Below are positions 21,171 through 31,479 of a stretch of DNA of 64,000 bases, in pieces. The stretch is taken from the NCBI GenBank assembly GCA_022457155.1, contig JAJGOT010000099.1:1046001-1110000 (forward strand). Direction: 5' to 3'. Source of the DNA: Cladopsammia gracilis (taxonomy: Eukaryota > Cnidaria > Anthozoa > Scleractinia > Dendrophylliidae). The position numbers and the translations under genes are program-made. Within the stretch, counting starts at the first letter, position 1. Each line of letters starts with the position of its first letter. Below the pieces are notes generated by a model that searched no databases, was not told the DNA's origin, and saw only the letters and a list, made by a program, of their open reading frames with translations.

Positions 21171-22189
21171 CCCTTTAATTCCCAAATTTCTTTGGGTTCC
21201 CAAAGCAGTTTTGTGGGGCTAGGCAATCTGTAGAATTTCGTGACTGCATACAAATAGCTCACATAAAAATATACGCTGTTTCAAATCAACGTGGGCTCGA
21301 ATTTTCATTGTGACGTCAGCATTCAGCCGTTGCTCGCTCGATTAGCGATCACACGGACTCGAATCTGATAAGAATTTGGTTTATAAGTGCTTTTTCGAGT
21401 CATTTTTCACTGCAGAAACCCCCAGGCTGGCATCATTAAGCTGGAATGGTGGGCAGAGGCAAACGTCTGAAAGAAACCAGAGGTGAGAGATGATTTTTCC
21501 ATGACTGGAACGCCAAAAGTATCCGTAGCAAAACATGGCGGTCCATGAGTGAAGTTGTCTCTCTGGCCCTTCTGTGGTTGGATTTCGAGACCTACCAAGG
21601 CAATTTGGACGACTTTTGACTTCTAAAAAATGCAATCGGTGCAATATTTTGCCAGTTGGTCTGGGTGGCTCGACACTTATAAAAAATATATCAAACAGAG
21701 GTAGGTAGACTTGCATGCCGCCGGTATGGTTGTATTACCCAGAATTCCTTTCGGTCGTGCATACGGATATTATAAGTTTGCAAGAATAGCTCTGATTGAA
21801 TGGAAATTGCTCGGTCTGTTGAAATATTGATGGGAATTTTTCTAATTGGATGCAGAGGAATAGGTTCGAAGTTAGCTGCAAATGTACACTTTTGGATTTA
21901 GAGTTACTTTTTCATTAAAAGAAATTGATGCAAAGATGTGCGTTTTTTGTTGTTTTCCTGGGAAGTAGAAAACGGGCATTTCTGGATTTGCTGCCGAATG
22001 AACAACCATATGCAGCGGAAATCCAAAGTTGTAGTCAAGTAGTTGGTTGTTAATGCTATGAATTCAAACTTATCGCTTTGCCCTAACAAGGGATCATTAC
22101 TATCATTTGTGTAGATTTGTGAAAGCTGCAGATTTTTAAATCACTACCAGTGATTTTCGTACAAATATGTACGATTGGGACTTAAAGGG
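21171..22189. mobile_element. TTAA-flanked DNA transposon of 1019 bp
   Basis: Flanked by TTAA (21167-21170 and 22190-22193). Ends CCCTTTAATTCCCAA and the complement of TTGGGACTTAAAGGG, one mismatch. The paralogous repeat at about 37000-37010 has a single TTAA at this point, that is, an empty site. Ends and target fit piggyBac. The 111-codon minus-strand frame inside has no transposase motif, so it is a non-autonomous copy. Confidence 0.85.
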
Positions 22190-22470
22190 TTAAACAAACA
22201 ATTTTTGGCAACATTAGTAGAATTATGAGAAAAGACGATGCTCTACGCAAGATCGGTTCGACCTTTTCAACTCGTAAATACGTGAAGCGTTGATTGAGTT
22301 ATGGTAGAAAGGGACAAATATGCAAATTTTCACTCCTTCCTTCCATCTATCGGCTGTAAACCTTTCTTGGTAATTCCGCTGACCAAAGCATTAGGCTTGC
22401 GCATATATTCTATCCGTTCCAAATGCGACAGGTAATGGTCACCTGGGGAAGGCCTTGAAGGGGGAAGGGG

Positions 22471-22914
22471 GGAGCGTGGTGAGTTTGACGCATAGGGTGG
22501 GGTCGGGGGGTCGGTTAAGCAAAACGCGTTGGAGATGGGAGCGTCCGAAGGTTGTTTCGTATTGAGTTGTAATTTTCGAAAGAAAATCTTTCAAAAGCGA
22601 ATGTTAGATATTGTTTTCAGACTCAGATACCTGTGCTTCTTATTCAGGGTATGGCGCTCATTTGTCACTGAACGAAGAGTAAATTTGTCACGGCGCATTG
22701 GGCGCGACGTTCTACACTTCTCCTTCACAATGGAATTCAAAGAGTTGATTTTAATTTGTTAGTCTTTATTTGATAAAAATTGCTAACAAATACCACAGTC
22801 ATTTTTTCTGTTAAAATAATTTGCAAAGATCTTTTAGCTTCCCCTTTTGATAAATTAGATTGCGAAGCACTACAATGTCGAGAAGGTAGATATGCTCCTA
22901 TGTGCACTGGTTGA
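22471..22914. other. No gene seen
   Basis: Begins with a G-rich stretch (22450-22512). A 77-codon plus-strand frame at 22529 has no recognisable domain. Confidence 0.35.
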
Positions 22915-23858
22915 AATTGGTCATACCATGAGACGGGCAGTGGCCCAAATTGTTAAAACCATAAAAAATATAGGGGTTCTGGTCCAAACAGTTCATACCT
23001 TTAAAATAGGGGTACTGGTCCAAATTGTTCATACCATGAGAGGGGCACTGGTCCAAATTGTTCATACCATGAGAGGGGCACTGGTCCAAATTGTTCATAT
23101 CATGGGAGGGGCACTCACCCAATTTGTTCATATCATGAGAGGGGCACTGGTCCAAATTGTTCATACCATGAGAGGGGCGCTGGTCCAAATTGTTCATTCC
23201 ATGAGAGGGGCACTGACCCAATTTGTTCATATCATGAGGGGGCACTGGGCCAAGTTGTTCATATCATGAGAGGGGCACTGGTCCAAATTGTTCATATCAT
23301 GAGAGGGGCACTGGTCCAAATTGTTCATATCACGAGAGGGGCACTGGTCCAAATTGTTCGTATCATGAGAGGGGCACTGGTCCAAATTGTACATATCATG
23401 AGAGGGACACTGACCGAAATTGTTCATATCATGAGAGGGGTGCTGGTTTAAATTGTTCACATCATGAGAGGGGTACTGGTCCAAATTGTTCATATCATGA
23501 GATGGGCACTCACCCAAATTGTTCGTATCATGAGAGGGGCACTGGTCCAAATTGTTCATATCATGAGAGGGGCACTGGTCAAAATTGTTCATATCATGAG
23601 AGGGGTACTGGTCCAAATTGTTCATACCATGAGATGGGCACTGACCCAAATTTATATCATGAGAGGGGCACTGGCCCAAATTGTTCATATCATGAGAGGG
23701 GCAATGGTGCAAATTATTCATACCATGAGAGGCCGGGGGCACTGGTCCAAATTGTTCATATCATGAGAAGGGCACTGGTCCAAATTGTTCATATCATGAG
23801 AGGGGCACTGGTCCAAATTGTTCATTCCATGAGAGGGGCACTGGCTCAATTTGTTCAT
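22915..23858. repeat. 33-bp minisatellite, about 28 units
   Basis: The unit begins TTGTTCATATCATGAGAGGG and ends GCACTGGTCCAAA; a few units are shortened (near 23235, 23655 and 23730). The 33-nt period keeps frames open on both strands, as an 11-residue repeat (GALVQIVHIMR on plus, NNLDQCPSHDM on minus). Divergence between units shows no bias to synonymous sites by eye, so coding is doubtful. Confidence 0.92.
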
Positions 23859-23888
23859 ACTGGCCTTGTATGTATAATACGCTATTAC

Positions 23889-24061
23889 CAATAGACCAAT
23901 TTCGATATATTAAAATTCATACTTGGCTCCGAGGCTTTGGGGAATAAAACAAAAGAAATGAATAATTCAACGCTGAACCTCAATGTGATTTCTTTTGTTT
24001 TATTCCCCCAAGCCTCGCGGGAGCCAAGTATGAATTTTAATATATCGAAATTGGTCTATTG
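23889..24061. mobile_element. Fold-back MITE, 173 bp
   Basis: Arms of about 72 bp starting CAATAGACCAATTTCGATAT pair almost perfectly with the right half ending GGTCTATTG. Small differences in the G/C run and in the GAGGCT/AGCCTC block. The 27-bp centre holds AATTCAACGCTGAACC. Confidence 0.85.
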
Positions 24062-24190
24062 TCAACAAATTTAGTTTTTGCAGTAGCACGAATAACACTT
24101 GGTATATTATATTTTTAATTAAAGCATTTATAACATAGCGGGCAAAATTACTGAATGCTCATTGGCTGAGGAAGGGGGCATTTTTTCTTG

Positions 24191-24228
<38 letters not shown>

Positions 24229-25254
24229 GATCCTGACAATCAGGATCCTGACAATCAGGATCAATCTGGGTGAACTTTATTATTTTATTTGACCGTGTTG
24301 CAATGTTTCAATCAAGATGAAACTTCGAGACAATGTTGTTCATATTATAAAGAAACGACTATAAAAGGTTTAAAAAAATCTATCTTGCGGTTTTTGAAAT
24401 ATATAGAAAAGCGCTAAAACTACCATATCAAGGACTCAGTCAAAAAACTATGGTTTCCTATAGAAAATCGAATCTCCAAAACTAAAACGAGAAACGCTTT
24501 CAAACTTTCATAGTTTCATCTCATACTCTAAACACACATTTTGGCGTAAATTTGAGATTGAGAAATTAAACTTTTATAAGCTTAATTGAGGAACTTATTG
24601 ATGTGCTCATACACATGCAAAATCAGAAGTTCGAAATGTTTTTATGATTTACTCAAAATCGGCTTGACAAAAGTTTCTAATTTTTAGATATTTCGTTTGC
24701 CATATGTCGTAGTTTATCGTTTATTGATTTTTCTAGATGCCATCGCAATCGCTCGGAATTTAGACTCAAACGATTTCAATGTTTCTCGTTTATCTCCACA
24801 ATTTTAAATCCCATTTACAAAATTATTACACTCTTATAAACTTCAAACTTTGTACAATATTTTGTGTAAGTTTCACTACTAGTTCAATAAAGGAAAGTTA
24901 GTTAAACGGCCGCTTAAAATGTTCGGTGCGGCTGCATGGAAACTGGAGGGAAATACCTTAAGCATGGAAAAAACATGGAGTATCTTTTGAGTAACATTTT
25001 TATTTCAGTAACATATTGGATATACATATTGGATATACATATTGGATATGCCTAAGATTTTTAGTACCTATTCCTGTTAATCTGGGACACATTTCGAAGT
25101 GAACATTATTGCCATGAAAATGAACACCTTGGAAATATCTGCAAGGGCCAACGGACAATGCAAAAGCGTCGGATCCTGATGGATCTAGTCAGCAAATTTA
25201 ATATAAATACGAAAACTAATAAAGCAAGGCTGACTGTACAGCTGGGATTATAAT
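24062..25254. other. No gene seen; short palindrome and triple 13-mer
   Basis: 24225-24266 is a compound palindrome centred on GGATCC with two CAAT spacers. Around 25013-25052 the word CATATTGGATATA is repeated three times. The stretch 24950-25130 resembles 28905-29200 next to the truncated fibrinogen-like copy. No coding evidence. Confidence 0.5.
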
Positions 25255-25300
25255 ATTCTTTTCAATATTTCGTCAGGCACGGCCTGACTTCTTCAGGAAA
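25255..25300 (-). ncRNA. Degenerate hammerhead-like motif
   Basis: On the minus strand: CTGAAGA (25296-25290, one change from CTGATGA), a 7-bp stem II GTCAGGC/GCCTGAC, GAAA (25271-25268), then a stem III ATATT/AATAT closed by GAAAAG. Stem I does not pair convincingly. Probably a decayed retroelement ribozyme, or coincidence. Confidence 0.3.
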
Positions 25301-25571
25301 TAAAATGACTACAAGAAGAACGTTACAATATAAATCGCCAAGAAACAAAAAGATATAAGATTACAATGGAAAGACGTTACATTAAAAAATATAAGATGAA
25401 ACGTTACAATTAATATATAAGAGAAACAAAAGAATATAAGATAACAAGATAAAACTAACGAAAGAAGATATGTAACATATATAAAAATGCGAAGTTTACA
25501 TTTCTTCACGCTTGTTGATACCTTTGGGTTCAAGGGTTTGACCCCTTTCGATAAGATACGCTTCTCGGACA

Positions 25572-25575
<4 letters not shown>

Positions 25576-25650
<75 letters not shown>
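25576..25650. repeat. (TA)n microsatellite
   Basis: About 75 bp of uninterrupted TA at the left border of the tRNA-like palindrome. Confidence 0.95.
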
Positions 25651-25655
<5 letters not shown>

Positions 25656-25817
25656 ATTAGTGTGGGAAGGGAGATATGGACAACTAATTGCCTCATAATC
25701 TTTGGATCACCAACCTATTCTCGTTCGGAAGGCGATTCACAGCGATTTCTGAAATAAATACATAGACAGTTAAAGTGAGAACAGAAATTTTCACAACAAA
25801 GATTATGAGTGAAAAAG

Positions 25818-25888
25818 TGCCTCAGCCGGGAGTTGAACCCGGGTCTCCTGATGACCGGACAGATGCCTTACCACTAGGCCACTGAGAC
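25818..25888 (-). other. tRNA-like head, copy 1
   Basis: A 71-nt cloverleaf on the minus strand: acceptor GTCTCAG/CTGAGGC, D stem GCCT/AGGC, T arm CCGGG-TTCAACT-CCCGG. The anticodon loop CCGGTCA lacks U33 and its stem has a T-T mismatch. Box A TGGCCTAGTGG and box B GGTTCAACTCC are kept, and a T-run follows the 3' end. Confidence 0.55.
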
Positions 25889-26164
25889 AACCACACTTAC
25901 ACAAACACAAACAACACATTTGTGGCTTCATAGTGGAAAGCTCTTAGGAGACATTTTTACACAAATTCTGCAATTAGGATCGCGTCACTTTACCCAGTCG
26001 TTCAGCGATTCACAGTCCACTCCCCTTGGAAATTAATTTACAAATTAGTGTGGGAAGGGAGATATGGACAACTAATTGCCTCATAATCTTTGGATCACCA
26101 ACCTATTCTCGTTCGGAAGGCGATTCACAGCGATTTCTGAAATAAATACATAGACAGTTAAAGT

Positions 26165-26235
26165 GTCTCAGTGGACTAGTGGTAAGGCATCTGTCCGGTC
26201 ATCAGGAGACCAGGGTTCAACTCCCGGCTGAGGCA
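26165..26235 (+). other. tRNA-like head, copy 2 (centre of palindrome)
   Basis: As copy 1 but with changes that break the D stem (GACT) and the T stem (CAGGG), so it is more decayed. Followed by TTTTT. Confidence 0.5.
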
Positions 26236-26552
26236 CTTTTTCACTCATAATCTTTGTTGTGAAAATTTCTGTTCTCACTTTAACTATCTATGTATTTATT
26301 TCAGAAATCGCTGTGAATCGCCTTCCGAACGAGAATAGGTTGGTGATCCAAAGATTATGAGGCAATTAGTTGTCCATATCTCTCTTCCCACACTAATTTG
26401 TAAATTAATTTCCAAGGGGAGTGGACTGTGAATCGCTGAACGACTGGGTAAAGTGACGCGATCCTAATTGCAGAATTTGTGTAAAAATGTCTCCTAAGAG
26501 CTTTCCACTATGAAGCCACAAATGTGTTGTTTGTGTTTGTGTAAGTGTCGTT

Positions 26553-26623
26553 GCCTCAGTGGCCTAGTGGTAAGGCATCTGTCCGGTCATCAGGAGACCC
26601 GGGTTCAACTCCCGGCTGAGGCA
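26553..26623 (+). other. tRNA-like head, copy 3 (best cloverleaf)
   Basis: Acceptor GCCTCAG/CTGAGGC pairs fully, with intact D and T stems, variable loop of four, and discriminator A followed by CTTTTT. The formal anticodon would be GGT (Thr), which animals do not normally use, with C at position 33. It is therefore best read as a SINE head or tRNA pseudogene with a working-looking Pol III promoter. Confidence 0.55.
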
Positions 26624-26672
26624 CTTTTTCACTCATAATCTTTGTTGTGAAAATTTCTGTTCTCACTCTAAC

Positions 26673-26676
<4 letters not shown>

Positions 26677-26724
<48 letters not shown>

Positions 26725-26758
26725 TATATATATATATATACACTATATATATTATACA
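26677..26758. repeat. (TA)n microsatellite, interrupted
   Basis: TA tract with TGTC and CAC interruptions, right border of the tRNA-like palindrome. Confidence 0.93.
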
Positions 26759-26866
26759 TTAATATTACATTAATATTACATTATTTCATTATATTACAAT
26801 ATTGCATTATTATAAACATATATATTTTTAAAAAAAATATTTTTAAAAAATAGGAATATATATATA

Positions 26867-27969
26867 TAGCTATTGTGTTCGCATCACAAATGTGGTGACA
26901 GACGGTAGATACCTTTTCACAGTGACTACAATACCCTTTGCCAAGTGTTCATTACAGCAGGCGTCCGTTAATCTGCACCATTGTTCACGGAAAACATTAT
27001 TGAATAATTTTACAGATTAAATTATTCAATGCCTGAATATAAACAAATGAGCCGCAGACAATTTATTGACTAGAGCCTATGCTTTTTTTGAGGCATTGCG
27101 GATAGCAACGATCTTCGTTGGAGACTACGAGCAAAAAAGTAGTGGAAAATAGACGTCCTTGGATACAAATATCACAACAGTTTAAAAAGCATAGTACAAA
27201 GATGATATATTTGTTCTCTTTTTCAGCACCTATTGAGAGTAGGTGTCAATAAGTAACTTAATCATTTCGTCGACGGACTCCATAGTTTCGGTAATCCACA
27301 ACAAACGTCTTAAGTGCACGCTTATTTTTGGGGTCGTTCACGAGCTTTACCGTTATTTTACAAATCCTTTGATTGCAATTAAAAAAGGGGGAATCGATGT
27401 TGGCAAATTTAGCGGCCTTTTATGTAAAAAATATTTCCTCTGTTCGACGAACTTGCCGCTAAATTGGTGGCTTTTGATTTATATATTTTTTAAATTCATT
27501 ATATCAAGGCGGCAGTACAACAACCTGAATGTTATGTACAAATCCTTTAATCTTGTGGTTAAAAAGAAACATGAAAAATCGTCAATAAAGCGGTAAAGGC
27601 TACAATAAGCCCCCAATATGTTTTGAAAAAGAGAACAAATATATCATCTTTGTACTATGCTGTTTAAACTGTTGTGATATTTGTATCCAAGGACGTCTAT
27701 TTTCCACTACTTTTTTGCTTCACAGTCTCCAACGAAGATCGTTGCTATCCGCAATGCCTCAAAAGAAGCAAAGGCTCGAGTTAATAAATTGTCTGCGGCT
27801 CATTTATTTATATTCATGCATTGAATAATTTAATCTGTAAAATTATTCAATAATGTTTTCCGTGAACAATGGTGCAGATTAACGGACGCCAGCTGTAATG
27901 AACACTTGGCAAAGGGTATTGTAGTTACTGTGAAAAGGTATCTACCGCCTGTCATCACAATAGCTATAT
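26867..27969. mobile_element. 1.1-kb inverted-repeat DNA element
   Basis: Arms of about 350 bp (26867-27230 and about 27620-27969) flank a centre of about 390 bp. End motif CTATTGTGTTCGCATCAC with GACAGACGGTAGATACC; complement at the right. The same end sequence forms the 128-bp MITE at 36348-36475. The 117-codon frame in the centre (27243-27596) shows no transposase motif. Confidence 0.75.
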
Positions 27970-28031
27970 ATATATTTCTGTTTTTTAAAAATGTCATTTT
28001 TTTGCAAACGGGTGTATATATATATAAATAA

Positions 28032-28033
<2 letters not shown>

Positions 28034-28080
<47 letters not shown>
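28034..28080. repeat. (TA)n microsatellite
   Basis: Uninterrupted TA tract. Confidence 0.93.
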
Positions 28081-28085
<5 letters not shown>

Positions 28086-28142
28086 TGAATTGAAGACTTC
28101 ATCAGCTATAAAAGTGCTCAATAGATAAACTAGAGCGATATG

Positions 28143-28233
28143 TAGATTTGTAGAGATGGATTACTTGGTCGAAGACATTTATTCACTGCAGCAGTGAATA
28201 AATGTCTTCGACCAAGTAATCCATCTCTACAAA

Positions 28234-28237
<4 letters not shown>
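28143..28237. repeat. Perfect 47-bp inverted repeat with 1-nt spacer
   Basis: 28143-28189 is the exact complement of 28191-28237; the single unpaired base is A28190. The right arm runs straight into a (TA)n tract. Such a loopless palindrome is either very recent or an assembly artefact. Confidence 0.93.

Positions 28238-28302
<65 letters not shown>
28236..28302. repeat. (TA)n microsatellite
   Basis: TA tract abutting the perfect inverted repeat. Confidence 0.94.
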
Positions 28303-28307
<5 letters not shown>

Positions 28308-28597
28308 ACATTACCCGGGACCTTATAAAATAGAATTGACGCCCACTAACAGAACTGAGGCTTGTTCGTACGGATTCGAAAAGTGTTAACTTTGTAAATG
28401 TTTTCGTGACTGATTAGTTACACTTCGGATAGCTTAGTTAGAATGCAGTTATCTCTTGTTATCTAAGTAAAGAAATAAGAACTTAATTTACTTGACGTTC
28501 TTATAAAATGGGTCCGCCAAGCGGTATTTTGGGCATTATTTTGAACTTTTGTCAATTCAATCTGTAAAGCGTCCAGGTTTAAGAGCGGCTTTTCTTA

Positions 28598-28905
28598 TCA
28601 GGCGATGCCAAAGCACTTCAGTTTTCCTAATGTATGGTAGCCTTTTTCATCATACATCCTAGGCGAAATACCAACATGTCGAAACCTGAGCTGTGTAACT
28701 GGAAGCTTTGTCTTGTCAGTGAGGAGACCGCTATCGTCGCGCCTTACATTGTCATTCTTACCACAGTTACAGCCACGTTCGGCGTTCGAACATGTGTTGT
28801 TCAACCCGCATGCGCACTTACCACTGTCAGGCGACGCTCCCCCCCCCCCCCCCCCCCAATATGTCATCTTACGAGAATCGCGTGACATCCACCATCCAAT
28901 TATCG
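28598..28905 (-). pseudogene. Truncated fibrinogen-like copy with poly-Gly expansion
   Basis: Minus-strand frame from IIGWWMSRDSRKMTYWGG to the stop TGA at 28600-28598, matching the C-terminal half of gene C exon 4 (CACGLNNTC, CNCGKNDN, GLLTDKTKLPVTQL, YDEKGYHTLGKLKCFGIA). Homology starts abruptly at IIGWW with no acceptor site. Upstream sequence is unrelated to the domain but resembles 24950-25130. A C-run of about 19 (7 in gene C) lengthens the Gly tract after YW in frame. The 3' flank is also duplicated from gene C. A non-functional partial duplicate is most likely, although the frame is still open. Confidence 0.75.
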
Positions 28906-29370
28906 TTAAAGTGAGGAAAAAACATGGAAGAGCTTTCGAGTATTGTATTTTAGTAACATATTTGATATACCCAACATTCACAACAACAATTTTACAAATA
29001 TTGGAACTTAATCCCTGGAAACTACCTGCTTAAACATAACACATTTAAAACAACTCATTCCTTTTTTGAACTTCATTATAGGGCTTTTTTTGCCCAAGAT
29101 TTTTAGTAGCTATTCCGATCCCGTAAACCTGGGACACATTTCGAAGTGAACATTGTTTTAGTATGACATGTGATGTTTCCATGAAAAGCAAGTTTTGATA
29201 GGTGTGCCAACCGAAATGTTGAGTTTTTGTTATTTAATTCTGTTTTTTATGTATGTTTTCTTTGCTAGTCTACTTTAGCACTCGTAACATTGATGACAAT
29301 ATGTCCGTCGACAGATGATGAATTGTAGAGAAAATGATGGGCTCAGATTCTATTGAATTTGAAACGGGGT

Positions 29371-29376
29371 TATATA

Positions 29377-29449
<73 letters not shown>
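29371..29449. repeat. (TA)n microsatellite
   Basis: About 79 bp of TA. Confidence 0.94.
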
Positions 29450-29453
<4 letters not shown>

Positions 29454-30123
29454 TCGGTAGAAGGTGATTAATGTACTTTGCTTGTACATATATGTCGTAG
29501 CGTTTACGTACCAATAATTACAAGTTAGACAAATCATTTAGTAGATCATTTTGTTAATTTACTGCGATCATAAATAATGGTATCTTAAGTATACTTGCGT
29601 CTCCTCGTTTTAAGAAATTTAAGAAGAAGGGCAGGCGCATGAGTACACTCCTCGTTTTAGGAAATGCAAGGAGATGGGCAGGCGCTTAATTAGCCAGTCA
29701 TGCACTTTAAGACTATTCCAGCATCGCGATAATACGATCAGTTGCATGCGATTTCACAGAAAACCAAAGCAACTATTTGGATATTGGAGTAACATAATCA
29801 AACTTTCTAGTAGTCCTGGTGATTTGGACAGCGAAGTTATGTACAACATGGAAAAAGCATGAGTAAGCTTATTCTTTACAATATATACCCGGAGCGTATA
29901 AAATATAATTGATGCTCACGAACAGAGCTGCATGGGACTTAATTTTCGAAAGGTGTTAGCTTTGTAAATGTATTCTTGGCTGATTAGAAACTCTTCTGAT
30001 AGATTAGTTAGATGTCGAATGCAAGGACTTAATTTACTCGACGTTCTTATAAAATGGCCAATATTTTGAACTTTTGTCAACTCAACCTATGAAAGCTCCA
30101 GCTTTAAAAGCGGCTTCATGTTA
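29450..30123. other. Downstream flank of gene C
   Basis: Contains a diverged direct repeat near 29600-29690 (CTCCTCGTTTTA...GGGCAGGCGC twice, about 63 bp apart). 29880-30120 is paralogous to 28310-28597, the flank of the truncated copy. No clear AATAAA for gene C was found here. Confidence 0.4.
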
Positions 30124-30761
30124 TTAGGCCATGCCAAAGCACTTCAGCTTTCCTAATGTATGGTAGCCTTTTTCATCGTACTTTGTCCCGTCTGACGATC
30201 TCACAATACCAACATCTCCAAAGCTGAGCTGTGTAACTGGAAGCTTTGTCTTGTCAGTGAGGAGACCGCTGTCTTCACGCCATTTCTTGTCATTCGTATC
30301 ACAGTTACATCGAAGGTTGCGTTTCGCACATGTGTTGTTCATCCCGCATGCGCACTTACCACTGTCAGGCGACGCTCCCCCCCAATATGTCATCTTACGA
30401 GAATCGCGTGACATCCACCATCCAATTATCGAGTTGCCGAAATGGAAAACCGAATGATAACACTTGTACTTGATGAACTGCTCACAGTGTGAGGAGACTT
30501 TGGTGAGACTCGCCAGCTGAGACAGACTCGCTCCTGCGTAATGAATGTTACACGAGTAACACCCTGCAGGATTACACCCATCCACCAATGTTTCGCTTTC
30601 ACTATCGTGACTGATGACTGTCACGCCAACTCCATTCTTGTCACTCATGTCACAGGTGACGTCATGCAAAGGTGGAAGGCCTCCTTCACCGTCAGGATCA
30701 ATGACGTAACTTCCACTTTCTGCTGAAGGGTCGAGCTTCTTTAGATCACTGCACGATTTTG
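30124..30761 (-). CDS. Gene C, exon 4: CNTNAP-type fibrinogen-like domain
   Basis: 638 nt, acceptor GCTCTATTTTTTAG ending at 30762, phase 1, stop TAA at 30126-30124. Codes residues 157-367 of the assembled protein: SCSDLKKLDPSAESGSYVID, DGEGGLPPLHDVTCDM, GVGVTVISHD, SLSQLASLTKVSSHCEQFIK, WWMSRDSRKMTYWGGA, CACGMNNTC, CNCD, GLLTDKTKLPVTQLSFGDVG, KYDEKGYHTLGKLKCFGMA. With exons at 33474, 34065 and 35831 the coding length is 1,104 nt, an exact reading frame, which supports the gene model. Probable secreted extracellular protein. In CNTNAPs this domain lies in the extracellular part (family knowledge); the ligand here is unknown. Confidence 0.87.
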
Positions 30762-31244
30762 CTAAAAAATAGAGCAATTCAAAATAATAACCTTCATTTA
30801 TTCTGCTTAATTCATTAATTAAGCGTATCATGAAAACAAGCCGCTTGTCATGCAAAAAAAGTAATCCTTAAACCCTCTGACGTAGACTTAAACTTAAACT
30901 TGCAACCCCCCCCCCCCCCCCCCCCTTGTTTTTTTTTTTTTTTTTTTTTGCGGTAAAACACTATTACCTCTCATAGATGTAGCCTGTGATGTTCTCTCAA
31001 TTTAAGGTAAATATTATGGGGTATGGCTCCTCTGGGGATCCGTGTCGTCGTCCATAATGGCGGCCAAGATGAACGCCATCTTCGGTGTTAGTCAAAAAAT
31101 TATTAGGAAAAATTAGGAAAATGCGGAAACTGAAAATATTTTTTGCTGCTTTTGGTCGCCTTTCATGTTTTTAAAACAAACAAAAAACGTGAAAACGACT
31201 TCTAGGAAGACAATGTAATTATGATACGATTTCGTGTATAAAGA

Positions 31245-31245
31245 T

Positions 31246-31296
<51 letters not shown>
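31245..31296. repeat. (GAT)n microsatellite, possible LINE tail
   Basis: About 17 GAT units. The preceding sequence TTCGTGTATAAAGATT is reminiscent of LINE 3' ends with such tails, but no coding remnant is visible. Confidence 0.85.
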
Positions 31297-31297
<1 letters not shown>

Positions 31298-31479
31298 GAA
31301 ACCAATTGTCTCTAAAATTATACCAAAATGTGCCTCAAGGATCAGCAAACAGCTACTTAAAACGGCATTTGCTGACAATAAATGGTCATGTTCTGAATTA
31401 CCTAGGGGTTTATCTCCAGTGCGAAATTATAACGTTATGTCAATTAGCAATCTTTACTGGCATCTTAAAGGGACACTGT

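Larger units (their letters stand above)
19605..22470. repeat. Dispersed repeat R, copy 1 (interrupted twice)
   Basis: Aligns by eye with the uninterrupted 750-bp copy at 36540-37290. Shared blocks include GTTGTCATGGTAGCTAATG, GAACATCAAGGACAAAAGGC, GTGTCGCGGCTGCTGCCAGG and CATCTATCGGCTGTAAAC. Copy 1 has two extra segments: about 19681-20770 (with a fold-back) and the TTAA element 21171-22189. The shared segment includes a short hairpin-like motif AACTCGT...GAAGCGTTGA. Confidence 0.8.
25651..26676. repeat. Palindromic cluster of tRNA-headed SINE-like units
   Basis: The left arm (about 25757-26164) is inverted in the right arm (about 26286-26676), with a tRNA-like unit at the centre. A body of about 125 bp (from TTAGTGTGGGAAGGGAGATA to GACAGTTAAAGTG) occurs at 25655-25776 and 26043-26167 on one strand and 26270-26400 on the other. 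Each full unit is a tRNA-like head plus body, as in tRNA-derived SINEs. The cluster lies between two (TA)n tracts. Confidence 0.8.

Noticed and set aside
21381..21716. 111-codon minus-strand frame as a transposase
   Set aside because: It lies inside the TTAA element but shows no DDD-type motif or piggyBac-like core and is too short.
22915..23858. CRISPR-like appearance of repeated 33-bp units
   Set aside because: The units are contiguous without unique spacers, and the DNA is animal.
22892..23894. Open frames of 100-171 codons on both strands over the 33-bp repeat
   Set aside because: Unit length divisible by three explains them. Opposite-strand frames are equally open and no flanking gene structure exists.
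25572..25757. Frames rich in Ile-Tyr (also at 26647 and 27830)
   Set aside because: They are translations of (TA)n microsatellites.
26553..26623. A functional tRNA-Thr(GGT) gene
   Set aside because: The cloverleaf closes, but position 33 is C, the anticodon stem has a mismatch and GGT is not a normal eukaryotic Thr anticodon. Two sister copies are decayed, so it is treated as a SINE head.
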